Below the pieces are notes generated by a model. That model was given only the letters and a program-made list of their open reading frames with translations. It was not told the origin of the DNA and searched no databases. 64,000 nucleotides of DNA from Tieghemostelium lacteum (lineage: Eukaryota > Evosea > Eumycetozoa > Dictyosteliales > Raperosteliaceae), in NCBI GenBank assembly GCA_001606155.1, contig LODT01000035.1, positions 548,658 to 612,657 on the forward strand, read 5' to 3'. Below are positions 53,319 through 64,000 of the stretch, in pieces. A program made the position numbers and the translations under genes. The stretch's first letter is position 1, and every line of letters starts with the position of its first letter.

Positions 53319-56300
53319 CTAATTCTCTAAACTATCTTCACTTGGAGTCAATTCAACATATTGACTGACAGATTCTCTGAATGCTTTATAACTGATATCC
53401 AATTGTGCGACTAACTCTGGTGACTCATTTTTAGATAGACGCTTATTGAGTGACAATGAGAATGCCAATACATTGGTGAACTCTTTAATGACTTCACTTA
53501 ACTTGGTGATATGATCGGCATTATATTTACTGAAAGAATCTTGTGAGAGGAAGGTACTACAAACTGCCAAAGGACCTGCATTAACCTGAAGTAGCAGACA
53601 TCCTTGTAAATTGATTTGAAGTGTCTTTGTATTTGGAGTTGAGGTATTGAGTTCAGCACGGAAATCCACAATCTTCTTTGACAATAGTTCAATGGAAGCC
53701 TCAATAGGAGTCAATTCTAATTCTTTTTTACTAATGATTGGAACACGTTTTTTCATGTAAGGGAAATGAGATTTGGTAGTCAAGATGACCTTTCTCTTCC
53801 ATTGTTCTCCAATATTGTCAGAGAGTTTACCAGTCTTGGAGAATGGAATCTCAAAAATGAATTTGTTGAGATTGGTGTTTTGTTCAAATGGTGATATTCT
53901 TTCACTGAGTTCCTCAGGTAACAAGTATGGATCTACAGAGACAATTTGAATATACACTTGATTAGGATCCAGAGTATTAACCTCAACTGGTTTGTTATTG
54001 GGTAGTAATTTGACTTTATCTTCACCAAATTTAGCTCCATACTGGTTCTTGAGACGTTCAGCGATATCAGCAAGACGAAGGAAATTAAGTTCCTTATAGA
54101 TAAACTCTTTTTCATTGAGTTCTGGAATGAGGTTTTTAGAATAAAATGCAACACGATAGTAATTTGAGAAAATTCTCTGACTTGCTGTGTTTTCAGAGAT
54201 GATTTGAACACAGAGGATACGTAGTTCATTGTAGCATTCAATTTGCTTCTGCCAGTCTCTTTGACGTTGGTAGGTTGGTAGTAACAATCTGTAAGTGTCT
54301 GCACAAGATTCAAAGAAACAACCGCATTTCAGTAGGTAAATAGCCTCTTTGAGTAGATTGATAAAACCAGTTTCATTGAAATCGTCTAGTTTACAAATTT
54401 CACCTTCAACATCTTCGAGTTGAGTGATATCTGGTAGAGTCAATTCAGAGACAATGTTTGGTGATACAATACTAAAGTCTACAACAATGTCCTTTGGATA
54501 ACGGTTCAAGAGTTTCAGGTATCCACTGACCAAGGCAGCTGCGATGATATTGACTTGAGCTGCTTCCTCGTAGTTTTTGTTTTCTTTGAGGAATGCTGCT
54601 AAACTCTTTAACCATGTGATTCTGAGATCTGGTGATTCAATAAAGGTATTAGCGAGGTTATAGTAGAGATCAGCTTTCATTTCAGGGTCATAACTGTACT
54701 GTTGGATCTTTTCATTGTTTTGGATGACACCAAACAAACGGTTTCTTAAATCATCCATTTGTTGACTTAGTGGTATGATTTGTTTGGGTTTGGATGGTTG
54801 TTGGACACCAACTGTGGTACCTTTAGCTGTGGAGACTGATGGTGTTGGAACAGTTGTTTTTAGCAGATTAGAATTACAATGCAATTTTACAAATTTGGTA
54901 ATTGATTCCAAAGAGGCATAGAGATATTGGAAGAAAAGAGTGTGATCTTTTTTCTTTTGTTCAGGGTCATTTAGAGTCACATTAAGGATTCTTGAGATTG
55001 CTACAGTGGATTGTAACTTCATTCTAGAGAAATTACCCATCTCTCTGAGATTGTTGTGAATGAGGATATAGACTAGAGTGGTTGCCAGTTGACGATCTGG
55101 TCCATGGCTACTGTAGGAATAGTCGAATATAACCTGTGTTAAATCAGCACAAACTGTATTGTTGAGTTTGAATAAGATGGTTTTGAATTCAGATATCATT
55201 GATGATAGAATGCAGAAACATGTTTTTACAATAACATGACTTTGTTCAAGACTAAGGATACTAATGATAGATTTGAATATCATATCTAGGAATGAATTGG
55301 ACTGGTTCTTTAAAAGTTCAACTTTGTACTCACGGATATAACTGACTAGACAGTTGAGTACAGTGAGTGATACCTCATGAGTGAGGTTCTCTAACATTGG
55401 TGGGACTAAATCAAAAGATAATGATGATTTGTTGGTTGGTAGAGATGAGGTGTTGTAGAATGATCTATAAGCAGCTGGACTGTTGCTAGTACCCATGAGA
55501 TTACTTGAACTTGTGCTACTAGTAGAGTTATTCAATTTCTCTCCATTTGGAGTACCTCCGTTTGTATTAGGTATATTTGGATTGGATCCAGAGAGTGGGG
55601 CACCTACGGTATTAGAAGATGGTTGTTGAAGGTTAGGTGGAAGACTTTGACTCATAGAGTAGGTTCTCTCTGATTTTGCCATTGACAACGCAAGGTTTTG
55701 TTCAATTTGTTCTTTGGCCTTATCAGGTGTCAATTGAGTTGGTCTACCACTTCCAGGGGTATTAGGTTTAGAGTTAATACCTTTTTTGAATCTTCTACTT
55801 GGAGAGTCATTATTAGACTGGTCAACAGATTCAGCCTTGTTATGTCCACTTCCAGGTGTACCACTACTACCATTCATAGAGGTGCTTTGAGAAATGGCAT
55901 TGGATGCTGGTAAGAGACTTAGCATTCCAAAGTGATCACTATCTTTACCATAATCAAATGTCTGAACACATTTGTTTAGTAAGTTGAAGAATATCATCTT
56001 ACGACCTGGTGTCTCTTTCTTCCACCATTCGGTTATAACAGTACCGTTAATGAGATTCTTTACAACATAGATGAAACATATCAACCAGATCTTTAGTTCA
56101 TTTCCATCGAATTTATTCACTAATTGATAGTTGTCAACTAGTGTAAGGATATAAGGGAAATAGAGTGCAGCTATTCTCTCTCTCATTGGGGCATTATTGT
56201 AGAATGCTGATGTATCAAATCTTGACATGATCTCACGAAGAGTTTGGATACAGGTAATTCTCATGGTACGTTCTTTTGCAGAGATTATAGTGGAAACCTC

Positions 56301-59300
56301 TTGAAGTAGCAAACCAACTAGGAAGTTTCTCTTGTAGAATGTCTGGTAGACTTCAGCAACTGTAGATGGGAATGGGAATGGCATTGGAATATTCAATGCA
56401 ATAAAGTTATCATTCATTGCTAAAACTCTAAAGAAACGTGATTTGAAGTCTACCAACTCCATAATGGTATTGCTTGAGTCCAGTCCAGTGACATAAGAGT
56501 GAATGAGCTTGAATACAAAACCTCTATTAAGAATATCCAAAAGATCATTAATAAAATGACCAATATAGACAATGAACAATTTGAATTTGGTCAATTGATT
56601 CTTGTAGTTTTGTTTGAGTTGGATGAGCAACTGGTCAAAGAGATACTTTAGACGGTTAAGAACCTCATCTGAGAAACGACCAGTACGATTTCTTCCGGAT
56701 TTCAAAGTATTCTTTATATCAATTTCAGAGATCATTGATTTCTTTATGATACCAAAGAGGAACCATGAATACTGAATGGACAAGTTGATAAATGAAACAT
56801 CAGCAGTCTCCAAGAAATGGTTCCATGTTTGAATTAAACTGTCATAGAGAGTCACAGTTGCACATGCATTACTGAAAATATAGGTTACATAGCTACTCAG
56901 TTGATCTTCAGGAACGTTATCGCAGAGATTTAGAATAGCTGCAAAGGCATTGTGAGCAATTTCAGTGGACAAGGAAGTTATACACTTAAATAGTACTCTA
57001 ATTACAGCTGGGAAGTATTGAGATTTTAGTTTCTTTGGTACAGAATCAATCTTTTTAATTTGTTCATTCAATAGATTATGGTCGCACTCAGTTGAATTTC
57101 TTAACATAAATGACAAAACTGGATCCTGTGGATAGATACTGGATATAACTCTAGTTCTAAAACTGAAAACTGGTTTCTTATTATCAACCCACATTTTCAA
57201 ATTAGTTGGATCCTTTGGATCTTTTGCCTCTTCTGCCAAATATTTTGGTGGAAAAACTGTTGCAACTGGTTTCTTGTATTTATTATCAACAATAATTCTA
57301 AGTAATATAAAGTTAGTTAGTAAACCTATAAATAAGAATTTAAAAATTTAAATATATATATACTTACTGATCATTTTCAAATAAACGAATTGCACAATAA
57401 CCAAGTGGTACTTCAGGTTTATCAGATTTTTTAGATTGACGACAACCCAAGTGATAAAATGTTACAAGTAGATGATGGTTTGGAGTCAAATTGGCTGGTA
57501 AATTAATTTTAATTTCATCAGTGAATTTTGGTTTACGATTATGATAGATAACTTGTGTATAGAATTTTCTGGTGAGAATTGGATTTAATGATGTTCCGTA
57601 GATATTCTTTAGACCTTGATTATTTACATTGGTATCGTCTTCGAGAAGTTTTACCTCCAAGAATATATTTCTGGCGCTGGATCCTTTATCCGATTTGAAA
57701 TTGGTCAGATTGACTGATTTTGGATAGAGATACAAGAGATTACTGTATTGGATATATGGTTCTTTTGAATCTTTACCAAATTCATCTCTGTCCACTGGTT
57801 GATAGTCAAATTGAAGAATTTCTTTTACTAATGGTACAAATGGTTGTGGTTGGCTAGTTGGTCCTTTTTTAGGTCTTAGATGATGATCTACACGACCTTC
57901 TAGAGATTCAGAATATTGGTAAATCTCTTGGCCTGTAGAAGGATTGATGGTATTGGTAGATGTTGAAACTTGTTGGAATCTAAGTGTACAATCAAATACT
58001 GAATCTTTAGTTGACTTCTTTTCTTTGGTTATAAAATTCAATAAGTCACCTTTGGATTTGACTAAACTGGTTAATTTAAATTCAGTTTCATTACCATTGC
58101 CAAAGAGGAATTGGTGGTTTTGTTGGTCGAATAATTCAACACAACCCCAGAGGAAAGTCTGTCTAAAGTGACCTAATCTCTGTACACCATCTTTTACTTC
58201 GTTTTTGAATTTCTCCAATTCTTTGGGTTTTTGTGAGGTGTTAAAATAGGCTTTGGTAGTTTCTTCAGGGTCACCTAGAATAACTTTATCGAAACAAACT
58301 ACCAAATGAATACTACTGGATCTGGTGGCAACTGAAAAGAGTGATTTTTTGAATTTAGTTGGCATCTCCAAATCTGAGGTTTTAGGTAGTAATTCTAAAC
58401 TCTTTCCAGAATCAAAGTGAAATTCCTCTGAAACAACCCCAGATTTTAAATCGGAGGCTCTGGTATCAAAGAGAAACATTCTACCAAAGAATGGCTCAAA
58501 GTGTCCAATTTGAGGTTTGAATTCCACACATTCGACTGTGAATTGAAAACCTACATATTCAGAGATGGCTTTTCCAATTTTTGCAGGTTCAATGGAGGAG
58601 AGGTCATCATCTGATGTTGGAATGGTTTTAAAGAGTGGTACTCTGTTAACTGATTTCATAAGATCCAGTGTCTTTGTATCCGGTGTTGGACCAGCACTAG
58701 TCTGAAGTAAATCCTGATTGAGATCTTTTACAGAATCTACAGCTGTTGATAGCTCACATTCCAAGTATGGTTGAGAATCTAGTTTCTTAATTGGTGTATT
58801 AGTGGTTGTTGGTAACTCAGATCTTGATATCAGAGTCCATGTTTGGTTGCATACTGCCATTGACTCTTGTATGCCTTTTGGTAGTTTCTCAACTACAATA
58901 TCCTCTGGGACACTGCTTTGACCCAGTAGATTACTCTGTCTTTTCTCTGTTTGTACATTTAAAAGATCTGGAATCAATGAAATCTTTAGTTGGTCATTGA
59001 TCACAGCCTTATTGAAAAACTGCTCTTCGTAGTCATCAAATTTATAGTCTGTTGTCATTTGTTTGTTAGTCTGTGACATTTCACCGCCAACATTGCTCTT
59101 AGTGCTGGAACTGTTAACTTGAGTTGTATTAGTGACACTCAGTCCTTGTGAATTACCATTGGTACTTGTTGTCACTGATCCAATTTGACTCTGACTGATA
59201 TTACCTGGTATAGGTGATGGTGGATTTGAATTTATTTTACTACTGTTTCCATAGGGTGATGATGAGACACTAAGTGTTGATGGAGCACTAATTACATGCC

Positions 59301-59346
59301 CACCAGTCCCACTGCTACCCATATTCTTTTTAGATTCACTACTCAT
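53319..59346 (-). CDS. DOCK/zizimin-family RhoGEF (two exons)
   Basis: Exon 1 (57368-59346) and exon 2 (53319-57297) join at an in-phase 70-bp intron to give 1985 residues. The disordered start (Ser/Asn/Gly-rich) is followed by DYEEQFFNKAVINDQLKISL, resembling the N-terminal region of DOCK-C/D proteins. The C2-like DHR-1 domain spans about 545-700 (LLYLYPKSVNLTNFKSDKGS, RNIFLEVKLLEDD, FTDEIKINLPANLTPNHHLL, VTFYHLGCR). A long helical/ARM-like middle contains a Ser/Pro/Gly-rich insert at about 1110-1290. The C-terminal DHR-2 is the GEF domain (ESCADTYRLLLPTYQRQRDW, YRVAFYSKNLIPELNEKEFI, and the final helix SLNKRLSKNESPELVAQLDI). Such proteins load Rac/Cdc42 with GTP in cell migration. The Rac-like gene at 18.4 kb is a possible but untested partner. 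Confidence 0.9.
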
Positions 59347-60495
59347 TGTTCAGTGTGTGCGTATTAATCTAGATGTGTCTTGTGTTTTTTGTTTTTACTC
59401 TGTTTTTTATCCTTTTTCTTTAAATATTTTAATTTCCTTAATTTGATTAATTGAAATGGTGATGATGAGAAGTGTGGCCTTCTTATTTTCCTCTCTTTCT
59501 CTCTCTTTCTCCAAAATGAACTTAATTTATGATTTAGATATTGTTTTGAAAAAAAGAATTAAATTAAAAAAAAAACAACTATACTTTTATAACTAACAAC
59601 ACAAAAACACACTATTCACTTCTATAATAATACAATATAACTTTCTGTTGAGAGTGTGTTAATTTTTTTTTTTTGTTGTTAAATGTTTGGTTATATATAT
59701 ATTAAAGTGTGAGTTATATATAAAAAAACAGTTTGTGTGGAAAAAATCTTGATCAGTGATGAAAAAAATTAAAAAAAATTTATTTGAAACTGAGGGGTGG
59801 AATGGCTGATCAATTTAAAATTTTTTTCATTGTTGTATATCTTTATTTTTAGTATAAGTAAATAGTTTGAATTTGAAAATATATTGATACTAATAATTTA
59901 GTATGAGAAGATTTTTAACGGATCCTTATTTAAAAATATGGATCATGATTTAATTTTGATTTAAATCAACTATTTACACCAATGAAATAATGATGTGGTG
60001 TTTTATTTTTAGTAGTTTTAGTAGTAAACCTTGAGAAAAAAGAAAAATCAATTAATGGGGTACATGGCTACCAAGCTGGTGCTGATACTTTGTTAATGTG
60101 GTATGGATTGGATAAGATTCTCAGTTGTAGATACTAGTCAATTGGCATTTGGTATTCAAGTTTTGCAATATAAAATATTGTCAATTGAGATCAAAGTTGG
60201 TGTTACTAGATTTAACATACCTTATGGTTCTATTAACTCATCCTTTGCTTGGAAGACTAATGAAAGGTACAGAAACTGGTTCATTTGCATTTAGTAGTCA
60301 GTTGTATATCACCTACTCCTATTTGATTCCAAATGGTTTAAGTGCATATCATAATAATTTATAAAATTGATTTCTTATAATTAGTCAAATCTATTGTATG
60401 ATTTTTATTTTATTTTTAATTTTTTGTTTTTCCCAGAGAAACAGTGATATTTTTTTTTTAATTGGTTGATTTTTGTTTATATAAGTGATGATATC
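59347..60495. other. Long divergent intergenic region with a relic
   Basis: About 1.15 kb between the divergent DOCK and CCZ1 genes. The first 650 bp are A/T-rich with CT-rich runs (about 59490-59515) and nothing recognisable. The stretch 60040-60365 is the coding-like relic listed separately. Confidence 0.45.
60040..60365 (+). pseudogene. Short coding-like relic, family unknown
   Basis: Protein-like runs occur in overlapping frames on the plus strand: INGVHGYQAGADTLLMWYGL (about 60050-60115), ILSIEIKVGVTRFNIPYGSI (about 60178-60240), and SSQLYITYSYLIPNG (about 60290-60340). None extends far, and the frames differ, so this looks like a decayed remnant with roughly two interruptions. The middle run has the look of a secreted lectin-like beta sheet, but I cannot assign it. 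Most of the frame starting at 60103 is a by-product. Confidence 0.35.
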
Positions 60496-62098
60496 ATGTC
60501 TGGTAATTTAGATACATCACTACACTATTTTTTAATATTTAACCCGAAATTGGGGCAAAAAGAAGGAACAGAACATGAAAAGATACTTTTCTTTTATCCA
60601 CAAACTATATCAATAGGCGATCAGACCAATTTTGTTGGTTTGACTGAAGGTTATATTGTGTGTACTAGACAATTCTCACCTGAAAAACCATGTGAATTCA
60701 TACATACACAAAAGAATACAATTACTATATTGTCACCAGAACCAGATATTTGGATTGTAATGTCAGTTAGTAACCCTTCACAACCAGGAAAAGATGCAAA
60801 ACAGAGAGACTATGTGGAAGATGAAACAGATGAATTCATACTAAAGAGAGTTGCACAACAGGTGTATTCAATGTGGACTCTATTCAATGGACCACTACTG
60901 AAACTACCTCAAGACAAACAACCCATCAACTATGAACAACTTCGTAAACGTGTAGATCAATTTCTTAAACCTTACATTCAACAGATGGCATTCGACCAAT
61001 TGGATATATTCAATTCTCTAGATGGTATTCGATTCCTACCATTGAATAAGAATGTCTATCTCACACTTATCAGCTATGTAAATTCTATAGAATGTAATTT
61101 TCAATCGACTATTCCTTCATTTAAATTTGGAACCTTGTTGTATAAAGATAATATCATATGGTCAAGTCTCAATCAGAATGATACCAGATCTATATACAAC
61201 TATCTAACTAATATAGTTAAAATTGGATCAGACAGCTCAACTGGAGGTACATCATGGATGATTCTAAATAACAATGGTGAACCAAATTGGCACACCAAAG
61301 GTAGCAAAAAGAATGGATTCCTTAATATGATTGATCTTACCTCCAAAAGTACTCTACCATTTGTCTATCTAGAAGATAAAGAAAAGCAAACCACAATGAT
61401 AATTTATGAAGTAAATATCCACCTCCTACCTATTATCTATATCCACCACCTTAAAAACACATCTCTAACGATCTCTACTTTACTATAGCAAAAAGATACA
61501 ATTATACTATTTTTCATCGACCCAGTGGATATACATTTACTGAAATTTGAAGAGCTATCAGCATCATTAGTTTCGAAATTTGAATTTATAAACCCAATAT
61601 TAGATGATAGTTATACAAAAAAATCATTGTATGTAATATTAGTTAGTTTACTAATACAAATGTAATAATATATTAATCAATAGAATTGTATACCCTAGTT
61701 TTGATGACCAATATAAATATATTTATTTTAATCAAATGAATTTAGCAATTAGAGCATCTATAAAATCAAAAAGTCCAGAACTCACTAAAGATATTCTAAA
61801 GATTTTAAACGATATTCATGCAGATTTTGAAACCTCATCAGAAAACATTTCAGAGACAATTATAAAGACACAAACTGACAGATGGATTGTAGCAAAAAGA
61901 ATAGATTTTAGAGAATTTTATTTTATTTTTGATAATAAGAATACAACATTATTGGAAATTGATGGTATGTTTTTATATTTCAATTAATAATAATACCACC
62001 ACACTTTTATACTAATTCTAATACAATTTTATTTATATTTTACAGAGGAAGTAAAGAACCTGACAAATAAATACTTTAAAAACCTGTTTATTGAATGA
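60496..62098 (+). CDS. ccz1: CCZ1 vacuolar/late-endosomal Rab7 GEF subunit (four exons)
   Basis: Exons 60496-61410, 61489-61628, 61684-61964 and 62046-62098 give 462 residues. With Mon1, Ccz1 forms the GEF that activates Rab7 on maturing endosomes and autophagosomes. Diagnostic N-terminal sequence: LHYFLIFNPKLGQKEGTEHE followed by KILFFYPQ, GLTEGYIVCTRQFSPEKPCE, and IHTQKNTITILSPEPDIWIV (longin domain 1). The later exons carry the second longin and C-terminal part (DTIILFFIDPVDIHLLKFEE, DRWIVAKRIDFREFYFIFDN). All junctions are phase-consistent, and the last exon codes only EEVKNLTNKYFKNLFIE. I start at MSGNLDTSLHYF; an upstream in-frame extension lacks an ATG. Confidence 0.88.
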
Positions 62099-62240
62099 AA
62101 TTCATGTATTTAACCTGCAAACCAAAAATAAATGTGTAATAAGATATCTTATTCAATTTAGATTAATCCTGTTGAATGGAAATTATTTTAATATTTCCCA
62201 TTTCCATTAATTTTTTGTAAAAATCTTTTATTCACCAAAT

Positions 62241-63421
62241 ATGACAGAACAAAGTAAACAAGAAGCCGCAAATGTATGGTATAAATTACATGAGTGATCT
62301 GATGAAAAGTTAATACTAAAATTTACTTTGTAGATTCAAAAATGTATAGAAAAATGTTTTACATTATACCTAACTAAAACAGAGATTATAGTGACACTTC
62401 AAAATCAACTAAATGTAAATCCTCAGTTTTCAGAATGTGTATTAGATAGTTTAGAACAAAATCATCCTGATTTTTTTAAAGTCTATAATCTTAGACTAAA
62501 ATTAAAATCACAAATACAGGAGTTCAACCAATTGACGGGTTTTATACTTCAGAATCTATTAAATAATGGTAACTCGAATACAAATCAAAGTAATCTAAAA
62601 TTATTGCCATCACCTATGAGTACAGGTGCAACAGGTCCTATTTCAGAGCAAGAAAAAGAGCAACATCTACAGCTACAGTCATTGATAAAGTCACAGAAAC
62701 AAAAGAGAAATGAGTCATTGTTGGTTGGAGGTAATAATGCTGGATCATTAGGATCGTTAGGGTCTTTAGGTACACTAGGAAATCTACCGGCTTTTAATGT
62801 AAATACTAATTTAAATGATAATGAAAGAGCCAATGATTTTTCAACTATTCCTGTGATTTCTAGTTCAATTTTACCATCATCAACATCAACTCCTAATCTA
62901 ACGACACCATCAACACAGACATCAACACAGAGTGGTATAGATAATAGTATGGGTATTGGAAATCAACAGCACTCTACTAGTAGTTCTGTGAGTCATTTAG
63001 ATAACAGTTTACTGACAGTCGGACAATCACAACAAAGACAACAATCAGTATCTGATTTTTTGAATATATACGATCCATTAGGAGGAATAGGTGCAAATTT
63101 GAATGCATCTCTATCATCTCTACCTAAATTCGATACACTAGGTGGAGATCCAAACTATAACTTTGCATCATTTTTAAATCAATCTAATAGTACCACACCC
63201 ATAACCAACACAACAACAACAACCAATAACAATCAGAATGTAAATAACAATAATGGACAACTGACTCAAAGTACAAAATCAACATCAAATCTAAACCAAA
63301 GTTATGATTTTGGTATGTTTGTCACATATTTATCATATACCCTCCCAAGTTCACCTACTAATTACAACTTTACTCTTATTTAGAATCATTTTTAAATTTA
63401 AAACATAATGAACATTTATAA
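62241..63421 (+). CDS. Protein with PF09713/TIGR01589 'plant protein 1589' domain (three exons)
   Basis: Exon 1 (62241-62273) codes MTEQSKQEAAN. Exon 2 (62334-63312) starts IQKCIEKCFTLYLTKTEIIV, then TLQNQLNVNPQFSECVLDSL, EQNHPDFFKVYNLRLKLKSQ, IQEFNQLTGFILQNLL. Exon 3 (63384-63421) ends ESFLNLKHNEHL. The first 80 residues match the pattern of the domain first described as plant-specific (IQxxIExCLxLYMxxxEVVxTL...FTxxVWxxLExxNxxFFxxYxxRLKLKxQIxxFNxLL). The remaining 260 residues are Ser/Asn/Gln/Thr-rich, with a Gly-Ser-Leu repeat (GSLGSLGSLGTLGNLP). Total 349 residues. The molecular function of the domain is not known to me. Splice phases agree at both introns. Confidence 0.8.
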
Positions 63422-63530
63422 ATAATGTATAGTAGTGATATAAAAAAAATTCATAAAATAGTAAACAGAAAATAAAAAGGAATTTTTATTTTTGTATTAA
63501 AGACCACAGATTTAAAAAATTGACTTCAAA

Positions 63531-63711
63531 TTAATTGCCAAGGTCCTGGTCTGCAGGGTCTTGCATTTTAGGTTTTAGTATAGGAGCTGATTCTGCTATT
63601 TCTTTAAGATCCTATGTCAGTAAATTATTGTAAAGTAATCTAAAATATATATTTACCTTCCATAGTATCTTTGTATTTTGGAGTTAATATATTAAATGGT
63701 AGACATTTCAT
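63531..63711 (-). CDS. Tentative 41-residue protein (two exons)
   Basis: Exon 1 (63657-63711) reads MKCLPFNILTPKYKDTME. Exon 2 (63531-63601) reads IAESAPILKPKMQDPADQDL, then GN and stop. The exon 2 frame is convincingly protein-like. The obvious acceptor (ACATAG, nine bases earlier) breaks the frame. Only the weaker TTAAAG acceptor fits exon 1's phase, giving a 55-bp intron. Either this acceptor is used or exon 1 is something else. The protein is not recognised; short proteins of this kind are often mitochondrial subunits, but that is a guess. It is convergent with the preceding gene. Confidence 0.4.
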
Positions 63712-64000
63712 AAATATAAATAAACATCACCCTAAAACCCCTAATAGAACAGTTATATATGTATATATATATATATAACAAACACACACACACACAACTA
63801 TAATAGGGAAATTTTAAAAATACAAAATTTATGCATAATTTCCAACATTTTAAACAAATAATGAAATTATTGGGTGATTAATTTAATAGATACTATAGAT
63901 TAAGATTTGGAATCCATATTGACATATCCCATACTCCGTGTGTGGGTGATTCGAATCGCATAGTGGGAATTTTAGCTAAATTATGGCGCCAGTACTACGG
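63712..64000. other. Edge region with simple repeats and a G/C-richer end
   Basis: It contains a TA-rich run (about 63755-63778) and a CA run (about 63781-63797). The last 75 bases (from about 63925) are noticeably richer in G/C and have no open frame. They include GATTCGAATC, an imperfect tRNA B-box-like palindrome, without a matching A box or acceptor stem that I can find. Confidence 0.4.

Noticed and set aside
63940-64000. Possible tRNA (GATTCGAATC resembles a B box)
   Set aside because: No matching A box, anticodon arm or acceptor stem could be folded. The 10-base palindrome alone is not enough, and the window ends here.
1-64000. CRISPR arrays, retrotransposon LTRs or complete DNA transposons
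   Set aside because: No regularly spaced repeats, no reverse transcriptase, integrase, tyrosine recombinase or transposase motifs, and no long terminal repeats were seen by eye on either strand.

Overview
This window is nuclear DNA from a dictyostelid social amoeba. The evidence is the very high A+T content, homopolymer A/T runs between genes, short A/T-rich GT..AG introns, and Asn/Gln/Thr/Ser homopeptide tracts inside proteins. The gene set also fits: zizimin/DOCK, a Rac-like GTPase, CLU-domain and LisH-WD40 proteins. Introns are somewhat more frequent and Asn tracts somewhat shorter than I expect for D. discoideum, so another dictyostelid seems likelier, but I cannot name the species.

Layout. 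1-5.9 kb: a DUF4604 protein, the Hsp90 co-chaperone Aha1, a small Cys-motif protein, a coiled-coil protein with a ubiquitin-like tail, and an RlmN/Cfr radical-SAM methyltransferase. 5.9-8.3 kb is accessory: a decayed gene, two copies of a short dispersed repeat, and two unrecognised small genes. 8.4-13.2 kb: RPB2 (RNA polymerase II) carrying a 406-residue intein with a degenerate homing endonuclease. 13.5-19.4 kb: a GH18 chitobiase, a small low-complexity protein, a SMYD4-like SET/MYND protein, and an atypical Rac GTPase. 20.8-28.9 kb is accessory: a 1024-residue low-complexity protein, gene relics, an F-box/LRR-type protein, and a broken Crinkler-like gene. 29.2-41.2 kb: an MGRN1-type RING ligase, a 59-residue gene, PCNA, a secreted protein, a LisH-WD40 protein, GCKR, an INO80C/Ies6 subunit, and a lipase with a long repetitive tail. 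41.3-51.5 kb: a CLU/TPR/LRR protein, tandem PQ-loop membrane proteins, a low-complexity protein, and an FHA-PBZ-macro protein. 51.6-64 kb: a membrane PHP phosphoesterase, a DOCK/zizimin RhoGEF, a relic, CCZ1, a protein with a domain first described as plant-specific, and a tentative 41-residue gene.

There are no operons. Genes lie on both strands, often 100-400 bp apart, and no shared pathway is evident. Recurring themes are genome maintenance (PCNA, INO80C, the FHA-PBZ-macro protein), Rho signalling (the Rac-like protein and a DOCK GEF, about 34 kb apart) and endolysosomal function (CCZ1, MGRN1-like, chitobiase, PQ-loop proteins). The items most worth following up are the RPB2 intein, the circularly permuted macro domain whose ADP-ribose loop looks lost, and the Rac-like GTPase with both hydrolysis-critical positions substituted. 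Intron borders were placed by eye from GT..AG sites, reading phase and family conservation.
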